Source: Myxococcota bacterium
Lineage (GTDB): Bacteria > Myxococcota > B64-G9
Direction of reading: 5' to 3'
DNA length: 64,000 nt
NCBI GenBank assembly: GCA_022710975.1
Contig: JAKLGA010000008.1
Span: forward strand, 62,001-126,000
Shown piece after piece: positions 18,064-25,378 of this stretch. The notes below the pieces were generated by a model. That model saw only the letters and a program-made list of their open reading frames with translations, searched no databases and had not been told where the DNA came from. Positions within the stretch are counted from its first letter, which is position 1. Every line of letters begins with the position of its first letter. Both the position numbers and the translations under genes were made by a program.

Positions 18064-19467
18064 CTAGCCGCCTGATTCGCCATCGATTCCGCCCCAGGGG
18101 GCAGGCCGGGCACCCCTGGCCAGCAGCCAGCGGCGGGCCTCGCCCACGACGGTCAGCGATCCGGTAGCCAGGACGGGCGGGCCGGGCTCGCCGGCCAGGA
18201 CCTCGAGCGCGCGGGTCACCGAGCCGAGCAGCCGCGGGGGCGCCTCGAGCAGGGAGGCGAAGCTGCGGGGGTCGCGCCCGCGGGCGTCCTCGGGCTGGAT
18301 CAGCACGACCTCCGAGGCGCCGGCCGCGAGCGGCGGCAGCATGCCATCCACGGCCTTGTCCCCCAGCACCCCGAACACCAGGCGGAAGGGGCCGCCGGCC
18401 AGCACGTCGGGCAGCACGGCGCGCAGCGTCTCGATCCCATCGGGGTTGTGCGCCCCGTCCAGGATCCACGTGCGCCCCGAGCCGGGCTCGCGGAAGCGCT
18501 CCACCCTCCCCGCCCACTCGACCGCCCCGAGCGCCTGGCCCACCGCCGCCGCGGGCAGCGGCCAGCAGGGCGGGCCGAGGGCGGGCAGGCAGCCCAGCGC
18601 CACCGCCGCGTTGTCCACCTGGTGGGCCCCGGCCAGGCCGAGCGCGAAGGGACCCAGCTCCTGTCCGGCCACGCGGAAGCGGGCGGCGCGCCACGTGCCC
18701 GCGCCCTCGAGCTCGTGGCCCAGCCGCGCGAGCGGCGCGCCCTGCTCGGCCGCGACGCGCTCGAACACGGCCTCGGCCTCCGCGGCCTGGCGCGAGACCA
18801 CCACCGGCACGCCGGGCTTGATGATGCCCGCCTTCTCCCCGGCGATCGCGGCCAGCGTGCTCCCCAGCCAGGCGGTGTGCTCCAGGTGGATCGGGAGGAT
18901 GGCGCACACGCTCGGGTCGAACACGTTGGTGGCGTCCAGCCGGCCGCCCATGCCTACCTCCATGATGGCCACGTCCACCCCGGCCCGCTCGAACAGCATG
19001 GCGGCCAGGATGGTGGTGCACTCGAAGAAGGTCAGGCGGGTGAACTGGCTGGCGTCTCCCCGCTCGCGGTACCAGGAAGCGGCGGCCATGCGCCGCTCGA
19101 CGTCCGAGCTCTCGAGCCAGCCGAGCACCTCCTGGACCGGGACCTCGAGGCCCTCGACCAGCAGCCGGTCCATGAGCTCCCCGAGCTCGTCGTCCCCGGC
19201 CTCCCGCCCGTCTACCCGGAAGCGCTCGCGGAAGTGGATCAGGTGGGGCGAGGTGAACAGGCCGACCCGCAGGCCGGCCCGGCGCAGCAGGGCCTCGAGG
19301 AAGGCGCAGGTGGAGCCCTTGCCGTTCGAGCCGGCCACGTGCACCACGCGGAAGCGCCGCTGGGGGCGCCCCAGCTTCTCCAGGACCAGGCGGGTGTTCT
19401 CCAGCCCGAAGCGGATGCCCCGCGGCTTGAGGGCGTACAGGAAGGCGGTGGTGGCCTCGATGCGCAC
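18064..19467 (-). CDS. folC: Dihydrofolate/folylpolyglutamate synthase FolC
   Basis: A 467-residue cytosolic ligase of the Mur-ligase superfamily. It has the FolC P-loop VAGSNGKGST near residue 45, the LFTSPHL motif, the central ATPase motif (TTILAAMLFERAGVDVAIMEVGMGGRLDATN: AIMEVG and GGRLDATN), and the C-terminal domain with ILDGAHNPDG. It adds glutamate to dihydropteroate or folates using ATP. It starts with GTG 13 bases past the phosphodiesterase stop, so it is the last gene of the cAMP-signalling operon, although its function is housekeeping. Family and fold are certain; whether it has one or both activities is not visible. Confidence 0.93.
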   Translation of the reverse strand: MRIEATTAFLYALKPRGIRFGLENTRLVLEKLGRPQRRFRVVHVAGSNGKGSTCAFLEALLRRAGLRVGLFTSPHLIHFRERFRVDGREAGDDELGELMDRLLVEGLEVPVQEVLGWLESSDVERRMAAASWYRERGDASQFTRLTFFECTTILAAMLFERAGVDVAIMEVGMGGRLDATNVFDPSVCAILPIHLEHTAWLGSTLAAIAGEKAGIIKPGVPVVVSRQAAEAEAVFERVAAEQGAPLARLGHELEGAGTWRAARFRVAGQELGPFALGLAGAHQVDNAAVALGCLPALGPPCWPLPAAAVGQALGAVEWAGRVERFREPGSGRTWILDGAHNPDGIETLRAVLPDVLAGGPFRLVFGVLGDKAVDGMLPPLAAGASEVVLIQPEDARGRDPRSFASLLEAPPRLLGSVTRALEVLAGEPGPPVLATGSLTVVGEARRWLLARGARPAPWGGIDGESGG

Positions 19468-19479
19468 GGCGGGGCGGAC

Positions 19480-20244
19480 CTACAGGCGGAACCGATCGCC
19501 GATCTCGAGGAAGCGCACCCGGGGCCGGCCCAGCGCGCGCACCTCGCGCCGGACCTCCGCGAACCGGTCGGGCTTGACGTGGTAGAGCGCCACGGGCAGG
19601 TCCTGCGCCCGCAGCTTGCCCAGCTCGCGCTCCAGGGTGCGCGGCGTCAGGTGCCCGGCCGCGTCCGCCACCATCTGCAGGTCGTTGGGGAACTTGGTCT
19701 CGACCAGGGCCAGCCGCAGGTCGCGCACGCGGTTGGCCGCCAGCCACAGCGCCTGCGTGGGCCCGGTGTCGCCGCTGTAGAGGAAGGAGCCCCGCCCGCC
19801 GCGCACCAGGAACCCCACGGCCTCCCCGGGGTGGTTGACCGGGATGGCCCGCACCCGCAGCCCGCCGACGCCGAAGGCGCTGTGCGGCCCGAACACCCTG
19901 CCCACCAGGATGGGCGCCTCGGGGCTGGGCAGGGAGAAGAAGTCGGGCCACAGGCGGTTGTTGAACAGGTCCCGGCGCAGGATGTCCATGGCGCCCTGGC
20001 TGGCGTGCACGACCACCGGACGGCGGCGGTGGCCGATGATGAGATCGGCGAAGGCCGGCAGATCCCGCAGGTGGTCGTGGTGGGCGTGGCTCACCAGGAT
20101 GTGGTCGACGGCCACCTGGCGGCGGAAGGCGAGCGCGCAGGCGAAGGAGCCCGCCTCCAGCAGCACGTGCCCGTCCAGCAGCAGCGAGGGGGTGAAGAAG
20201 CCGGAGCGCTCCTCACCATGACAGCCGAGCACCTCGATGTCCAT
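19480..20244 (-). CDS. Metallo-beta-lactamase-fold class II cyclic-nucleotide phosphodiesterase
   Basis: A 254-residue protein. The MBL-fold zinc site is clear: ILVSHAHHDHLRDLPAFADLI has the HxHxDH motif, NHPGEAVGF supplies a further His, and YSGDTGPTQALW the bridging Asp. The line of motifs, SHAHxDH followed by lpafaDlI and later FLYSGDTGPT, is that of class II 3',5'-cyclic-nucleotide phosphodiesterases (CpdP/PDE1 type) more than of RNase Z. It would hydrolyse cAMP. Supporting context: the next upstream gene (16 bp) encodes a cyclic-nucleotide-binding regulator, and an adenylate cyclase lies two genes further upstream. Substrate remains an inference. Confidence 0.75.
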   Translation of the reverse strand: MDIEVLGCHGEERSGFFTPSLLLDGHVLLEAGSFACALAFRRQVAVDHILVSHAHHDHLRDLPAFADLIIGHRRRPVVVHASQGAMDILRRDLFNNRLWPDFFSLPSPEAPILVGRVFGPHSAFGVGGLRVRAIPVNHPGEAVGFLVRGGRGSFLYSGDTGPTQALWLAANRVRDLRLALVETKFPNDLQMVADAAGHLTPRTLERELGKLRAQDLPVALYHVKPDRFAEVRREVRALGRPRVRFLEIGDRFRL

Positions 20245-20260
20245 GGGTCGCGCCCGCCTG

Positions 20261-20923
20261 TCAGATGTCGCCGAACTTCTCTTTCATCTCGAGGAACTCG
20301 AGGAACTCGCGCAGCCGGTTCACCTCGTGGATGATCAGCGCACCGCCCCCGCCGCCCTCGTCCACGCGGATCAGCCGGGCCCGCAGCAGCTTGTCCAGGA
20401 CCTCTTTCACCTCGTGGACCTTGAGCCCGACCTTCACGGCCAGGTCTTCCTGCGTGACCTGCACCAGGATACCGCCGGCCACCGCCTTGCCCCGCGAGGC
20501 CATGTGGGTGAGGTAGTGCACCACCCGGCTGTTGTGATCCTTGATCAGCAGATTCTCGATCTGCTCGTCGGCCTCCTGCAGTCGCTGGGCGAGGATCTTG
20601 ATCATGCGCACGGCGATCTCGGAGTTGCCGCGGATCATGGCCTCGAACGTCTTGGGGCCGATGACCAGCAGGCGCGCGTCCTCCAGGACCACCGCCGAGG
20701 CCGAGCGGGGCTTCTGGTTGATGATGGCCATCTCGCCGAAGAAGGCCCCCAGGCCCAGGGTCACCAGGACCGTCTCCACGTCGCGGGACTTCTTGGTGAT
20801 GTTCACCTTGCCCGCCTGGATGACGTACATCTCGTTGCCCACGTCCCCCTCGCGGAACACGACCGTCCCCGCGGGGAACTCCCGGCCGAACCGCTCGAAG
20901 AGGCGCTCGTTGTCGGAGGACAT
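20261..20923 (-). CDS. Crp/Fnr-family cyclic-nucleotide-binding regulator
   Basis: A 220-residue protein starting at ATG 20923 (GGGAG upstream); the longer frame adds 16 implausible residues. Residues about 10-120 are a cNMP-binding beta-roll: GTVVFREGDVGNEMYVIQAGKVNI, then LGAFFGEMAIINQKPRSASAVV, in which the phosphate-binding-cassette GEMAIINQKPRSA keeps the Gly-Glu and Arg-Ser/Thr-Ala ligands of true cAMP receptors. The C-terminal helix-turn-helix is at VTQEDLAVKVGLKVHEVKEVLDKLL, somewhat divergent. With the cyclase and phosphodiesterase alongside, it is probably the cAMP effector, regulating transcription. It has its own likely promoter at 20977-21006. Confidence 0.87.
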   Translation of the reverse strand: MSSDNERLFERFGREFPAGTVVFREGDVGNEMYVIQAGKVNITKKSRDVETVLVTLGLGAFFGEMAIINQKPRSASAVVLEDARLLVIGPKTFEAMIRGNSEIAVRMIKILAQRLQEADEQIENLLIKDHNSRVVHYLTHMASRGKAVAGGILVQVTQEDLAVKVGLKVHEVKEVLDKLLRARLIRVDEGGGGGALIIHEVNRLREFLEFLEMKEKFGDI

Positions 20924-20976
20924 GGGCTGCGGCTCCCTCGGCCCGTGGGCCGACCGATCCTGACAGGTCAACCGCC

Positions 20977-21006
20977 TGCCTACCAGAGAAGACCCGCGCC
21001 TGTCAA
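20977..21006 (-). promoter_or_regulatory. Promoter for the Crp/Fnr gene
   Basis: On the minus strand a perfect TTGACA (21001-21006) overlaps the HD-GYP stop codon; an 18-bp spacer and TAGGCA (20977-20982) follow. Transcription would start near 20970, 47 bases before the ATG. The -10 is weak, so this may be an internal promoter within a longer operon. Confidence 0.4.
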
Positions 21007-22673
21007 CGCGCCCCGGCCCGCCGCGGCCGGGGCACCGGGCCGAACTCGCCCCGGCGGATGGCCGCCAGGCAGGCCCGCGCGACCAACGGATCGAACTGGC
21101 TGCCCGCGCAGCGCCGGATCTCGGCCATGGCCGTCGCCCAGGGCAGCCCCCGCCGGTAGGGCCGATCGGAGGTCATGGCGTCGAAGGTGTCGGCCACGGC
21201 GATGATGCGGGCCACCCGCGGGATGTCCTGGCCCCCGAGCTCGTCCGGGTAGCCGCGCCCGTCGTAGCGCTCGTGGTGCGAGCGGATGCCGGGCAGGGCC
21301 CCGGCCAGATCCCGCACGTGGTTGAGGATCTCGACCCCGAGCTGCGGGTGGCGGCGCATCTGGCCCACCTCCTCGCCCTCCAGCGCGCCGGGTTTCCGCA
21401 GCACCCGATCGTCCACCCCGATCTTGCCGATGTCGTGCAGGATGGCGGCCAGCCGGAGCTGCTCGAGCTCGTCCTCCGGCAGGCCCAGGCGCCGGCCGAT
21501 GGCCAGGGAGTACTCCACCACCCTGCGCGTGTGGCCGCCGGTGTAGGCGTCGCGCACCTCGATGGACTCGGCCAGGGCCGCGCTGGTCTCGAGCAGCGTG
21601 CGCTGCACCCCCGCGAACAGGCGCGCGTTGTCGAGCGCCACCGCCACGCGGTCGGACAGCGTCTGCATCAGGCCGAGATCCTCCCGGTCGAAGCGGCCGG
21701 CGCGCTTGTTGATGGCCTGCAGCGTCCCCAGCGTCTCGCCCCGGGAGAGCACCGGGACGCAGATCATGTCCCGGGTGCGGAAGCTCGACTGGCGGTCCAC
21801 GCGCGAGCTCCAGCGCTTGTCGCGCCGGCAGTCGTGGACCACCAGCGGCTTGCCGTGCGCCACCACCCAGCCGGCGATGCCCTCGCCGGGCCGGAGGCGC
21901 GCCCGGCGCAGCGGGGAGGCGCGCCCGCCCACCGACACCTCGAAGAACAGCTCGCCCGTGGCCGCGTCGCGCAGCAGCAGCGAGGCGGCCTCGCAGTCCA
22001 CCAGGCGCAGCGCCGCCTGCAGCGTGCGGCGGTGCACCTGGCGCGGCTCCAGGCTGGCGGCCACCAGGTGGCTCAGCTCCCCCAGCAGCCGCTGCCGCAG
22101 GTTCTGCCGGCCGGCCTCGGCCCACAGCAGCGCGTTCTCGAGCAGCGTCCCCAGGGCGCCGGCCAGGCGGGACACGCGCGCCAGGTGCTCCTCGCCGAAG
22201 CCCGCGTCCTGCCGGTGGTTGAGGAGCTCCAGCACGCCCACCAGGGCGCCGGAGCGCGCGCGTAGCGGCACGGCCAGGATGTCGCGGGTCGGGTAGCGCA
22301 CCAGCTCGGCCACCACGGGCCACCAGCGCCTGTCCCGCCGCACGTCGCGCACCAGCAGCGGCCGGCCATGGCTGGCGACCCACCCGGCGATGCCCTGGCG
22401 CCGCCCGATGCGCAGGCCGCGCAGGCGCCGGCGCGCCCGCCCGGTCACCACCCGGAACACCAGCTCGTCGCTCTCGGTGTCGAGGGAGAAGATCGTGCCC
22501 GCCCGCGCCCGCAGCAGGCGCAGCGCCTGGCGGAGGAAGCGCTCGAGCAGGCGGTCCACCGGGGTGCCGGCGGCGTCGAACTCCCCCAGCGCCCGCCACA
22601 GGCTGACCTCGTCGCGCAGCGTCTGCAACTCCAGCGCGTCCGCGCTCGCCCCAGGGGGTCGTCCGCTTGCCAT
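21003..22673 (-). CDS. GAF-GAF-HD-GYP phosphodiesterase
   Basis: A 556-residue soluble sensor enzyme. Two GAF domains come first (about 30-185 and 195-350); each contains the GIAGWV..HG.PL.V.D pattern. The C-terminal part is an HD-GYP domain: GGHTRRVVEYSLAIGRRLG, then LAAILHDIGKIGV (HD pair), IRSHHERYDGRGYPDELGG (the HHERYDGRGYP form of the GYP motif) and ADTFDAMTSDRPYR. All metal-binding residues of active c-di-GMP hydrolases appear present, so it probably degrades c-di-GMP (some HD-GYPs cut cGAMP). The GAF domains may bind cyclic nucleotides, linking it to the cyclase 21 bp upstream. GGAGGGG serves as ribosome-binding site. Confidence 0.9.
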   Translation of the reverse strand: MASGRPPGASADALELQTLRDEVSLWRALGEFDAAGTPVDRLLERFLRQALRLLRARAGTIFSLDTESDELVFRVVTGRARRRLRGLRIGRRQGIAGWVASHGRPLLVRDVRRDRRWWPVVAELVRYPTRDILAVPLRARSGALVGVLELLNHRQDAGFGEEHLARVSRLAGALGTLLENALLWAEAGRQNLRQRLLGELSHLVAASLEPRQVHRRTLQAALRLVDCEAASLLLRDAATGELFFEVSVGGRASPLRRARLRPGEGIAGWVVAHGKPLVVHDCRRDKRWSSRVDRQSSFRTRDMICVPVLSRGETLGTLQAINKRAGRFDREDLGLMQTLSDRVAVALDNARLFAGVQRTLLETSAALAESIEVRDAYTGGHTRRVVEYSLAIGRRLGLPEDELEQLRLAAILHDIGKIGVDDRVLRKPGALEGEEVGQMRRHPQLGVEILNHVRDLAGALPGIRSHHERYDGRGYPDELGGQDIPRVARIIAVADTFDAMTSDRPYRRGLPWATAMAEIRRCAGSQFDPLVARACLAAIRRGEFGPVPRPRRAGAR

Positions 22674-22694
22674 GTGCCCTGCCCCTCCAGCCGC

Positions 22695-25190
22695 TTACTT
22701 GGTCTTCAGCCTGAGCACGCCGTCCCAGCCCTCGCCGGGGGGCTCCGCCTTCATCTCCTCGCACCTGCCGAGGTAGATCTTGGAGGTCGGATCCCCGCGC
22801 TCGGCGACCAGGCGCTGGAATCCGGCCATGGCCTCGTCCCAGCGCTGGGCGCGGTACTGGCCCAGGGCGGCCTCGAAGTCCTTCACCCAGGCGTCGGCCG
22901 GGACCGGCGGGCCGGCGTGCAGCAGCTCGAAGATGCGCACCGGCTCCTTCTTGCCCTTGACCGCGACCAGGTCGAGCTCGCGGTAGGAGAACCGGTCGCC
23001 CACGATCTCCCGGGTGAACTGGCTGATGATGATGTGGGAGCCGTAGTTCTTGTTCAGCCCCTCCAGGCGCGAGCCGAGGTTCACGTTGTCGCCCAGCACG
23101 GTGTAGTCGAAGCGCCGGGCCGAGCCCATGTTGCCCACCGACATGGGGCCGGTGTTGACCCCCACCCCGATGTCGATGATGGGCAGGCCCTTCGCCCGCC
23201 AGCCCTCTTGCAGCCGGTGCAGCTCCTCCATCATCTCCAGCGCCGCGCGGCAGGCCGCCGCCGGGTGGTCCTCGAAGTGCACGGGCGCGCCGAAGATGGC
23301 CATGATGGCGTCGCCCATGTACTTGTCGAGCGTGCCGCGGTGCTTGAAGACCAGCTCGGTCATGGGGGTCAGGTACCCGTTGAGCAGCTCCGCCAGCGCC
23401 TCGGGCGCCAACCCCTCCGAGATGGTGGTGAAGCCGCGGATGTCCGAGAACAGCACGCTCAGCACCCGGCGCTCCCCGCCCAGCTTGAGCTTGGAGGTGT
23501 CCTGCAGCATCTCGTTGACCACGTCCTCGGACAGGTAGAACTGGAAGGCCTGGCGGATCTTGCTCTTCTCGCGCTCCTCGGTGGCGTAGCGGAACACGGC
23601 GATGCCCACGAACAGGGTCACGGTCTGCACGTGCAGCAGCACGTTGTGGGAGTAGATGCCGTTCTGGAACAGCAGCAGGTAGTCGCCCAGGATCTCGGCC
23701 AGGGTGAACAGCAGGGTGACCACCAGGCCGAGCGTCAGCCGGAAGCGGTTGAGGAACCAGCTCAGCAGCAGGCCCACCAGCGCCATGGCCAGCAGCTCGA
23801 GGTCGGGCAGGTCCAGCGGCCGCAGCAGCGTGTCGCCCGACAGCACGTTCTCGATGGCGGTCGCGTGCAGCTCGACCCCGGGGAACAGCTGGTCGAAGGG
23901 CGTGGGCCGCAGATCGCCGACCCCGATCGTGGTCACGCCGAAGACCGCCAGCTTGCCCTTGACCGCGGCGCAGGCCTGCGGATCGCCGCGCAGCAGGTCG
24001 CCCGCCGACACGTGGCGGATGGTCCGGCCCGGGCCGTAGAAGTTCAGCCGGAAGTAGCCCCCCCGCTCGAGCATGACGGCGAAGTGCTCCTCCGTCGGCG
24101 GACCGGGCGGGCCGAAGCTGACCGAGACGAAACCCGGCCAGAAGTCCTCGCCGTCCGGCGTGTCCAGGTACAGGTTGGCCGGCTGGCCAAAGTGCTGGGA
24201 CAGCAGCTGCGGCGCCAGGGCCGGGAAGAGCTGCGGCATCACGTCCTCGGCGCCCTCGGTCTTGCGCCGGCCGATGTCCAGCCCCTCGCGGGCCATGGCC
24301 AGGCTGGCGTTCCACACTTCCGCGGGATCGCTGGCCCTGGCCAGCGGCAGCCGGCTGGCCGTGCGTCGGTAGGCGAAGATCCACGGCAGCCGGCGGTACA
24401 GGCCGTCGGGATCGGGGGTCTGGTTGTAGTACCCGTAGCGCTCCACCGCGTCAGTGAATTCCGGCAGGTTGGCGCGCGCGCCCAGGGCGGCGGGGAGGGT
24501 GAGCTCCGGCCGGCTCCGCTTGTGGCGCTGCACGAAGGCGTAGGTGCCGAACCCGATGCTCTCCATGGCCTGATCGATCACCTCGGCCCGGTCGAGATCC
24601 CGGATCTCCGCGGGCGAGGTGAAGAAGAAGTAACCGAGCACCACCTTGCTGGTGGCTGCCAGCACCTCGGCCATCTTCGCGTCTCCCTGCACCGCCGCGA
24701 GCTGCTCGGCCAGGAAGGCCTCGAAGGCGGGATCCCGGACCGGCTCGGCCAGGTACCGGTCGCGGATGGCGGAGATCCGCGGCGCGGCGCGCATGGAGTC
24801 GGGCTCGGAGAAGACCGCGTCGAAGCCCACCGCCTCCACCCCGCAGCGGTCCAGGCTCTCGATCAGCTGGGCGATCTTCATGCGCGGCCAGGGCCACAGG
24901 CCCAGCTCGGGATCCCGCGTGCTCTTCTCGTCCGCGGCCACCACGACCACGTGGGCGCGTTCCTGGAAGGCGGCGCGCTCGGCGGCGGTCTCGGGGCCGC
25001 CGCGCACCCTGAACTTCAGGTCGACGATGCTGGTCTCGAGGGTCTCCAGGAAGCCGAAGAAGGTGCCCTCGCCGCCGGTGCCCTCGCGCAGGCTGACCTC
25101 GTTCTTGGCCAGGCAGAACAACAGGGTGAGCAGCAGCCCGAGCTTGAAGCCGGAGGGGCGGACCAGCCGTTTCCACACCTTGTTCCACAT
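22695..25190 (-). CDS. CHASE2-domain class III adenylate cyclase
   Basis: An 831-residue membrane enzyme starting at ATG 25190 (GGAG 8 bases upstream). A first transmembrane helix (GFKLGLLLTLLFCLA) precedes a large periplasmic CHASE2 sensor (about 60-390, with VVVVAADEKSTRDPELGLWPWPR). Three closely spaced transmembrane helices follow, then a class III cyclase domain. The catalytic residues are seen: metal Asp in LFSDIRGFTT and in DKYMGDAIMAIFG, the adenine-selecting Lys in that same LDKYMGD, and the Asn/Arg pair in DNVNLGSRLEG. It should make cAMP. It heads the cluster with HD-GYP, Crp and class II PDE. The C-terminal 100 residues include a short helical tail after the cyclase domain. Confidence 0.92.
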   Translation of the reverse strand: MWNKVWKRLVRPSGFKLGLLLTLLFCLAKNEVSLREGTGGEGTFFGFLETLETSIVDLKFRVRGGPETAAERAAFQERAHVVVVAADEKSTRDPELGLWPWPRMKIAQLIESLDRCGVEAVGFDAVFSEPDSMRAAPRISAIRDRYLAEPVRDPAFEAFLAEQLAAVQGDAKMAEVLAATSKVVLGYFFFTSPAEIRDLDRAEVIDQAMESIGFGTYAFVQRHKRSRPELTLPAALGARANLPEFTDAVERYGYYNQTPDPDGLYRRLPWIFAYRRTASRLPLARASDPAEVWNASLAMAREGLDIGRRKTEGAEDVMPQLFPALAPQLLSQHFGQPANLYLDTPDGEDFWPGFVSVSFGPPGPPTEEHFAVMLERGGYFRLNFYGPGRTIRHVSAGDLLRGDPQACAAVKGKLAVFGVTTIGVGDLRPTPFDQLFPGVELHATAIENVLSGDTLLRPLDLPDLELLAMALVGLLLSWFLNRFRLTLGLVVTLLFTLAEILGDYLLLFQNGIYSHNVLLHVQTVTLFVGIAVFRYATEEREKSKIRQAFQFYLSEDVVNEMLQDTSKLKLGGERRVLSVLFSDIRGFTTISEGLAPEALAELLNGYLTPMTELVFKHRGTLDKYMGDAIMAIFGAPVHFEDHPAAACRAALEMMEELHRLQEGWRAKGLPIIDIGVGVNTGPMSVGNMGSARRFDYTVLGDNVNLGSRLEGLNKNYGSHIIISQFTREIVGDRFSYRELDLVAVKGKKEPVRIFELLHAGPPVPADAWVKDFEAALGQYRAQRWDEAMAGFQRLVAERGDPTSKIYLGRCEEMKAEPPGEGWDGVLRLKTK

Positions 25191-25242
25191 GCGGAGAGCT
25201 CCGGCGCAGCGATCCCTGGACGTGGACGACGACCCCGCGAAG

Positions 25243-25270
25243 GCTATGTGAGACCGTGGGCGGGAGTCAA
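25243..25270 (-). promoter_or_regulatory. Promoter for the adenylate cyclase operon
   Basis: On the minus strand TTGACT (25265-25270), 16-bp spacer, CATAGC (25243-25248; 3 of 6). The start would be near 25236, 46 bases before the ATG. It is back-to-back with the better promoter at 25294-25322. Confidence 0.35.
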
Positions 25271-25293
25271 CCTCCCGGCCGCGGCCTAAGTGC

Positions 25294-25322
25294 TTGACAG
25301 CGGTCGAGGCCTGGGATATGCA
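25294..25322 (+). promoter_or_regulatory. Promoter for the TPR-protein gene
   Basis: A perfect TTGACA (25294-25299), 17-bp spacer and TATGCA (25317-25322; 3 of 6). Transcription would begin near 25329, 50 bases before the ATG. Confidence 0.5.
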
Positions 25323-25378
25323 AAACGCGACACTTGTAACAGCTGGCACGTCCTAGCCTTTTACTGCCGGAGGACACG

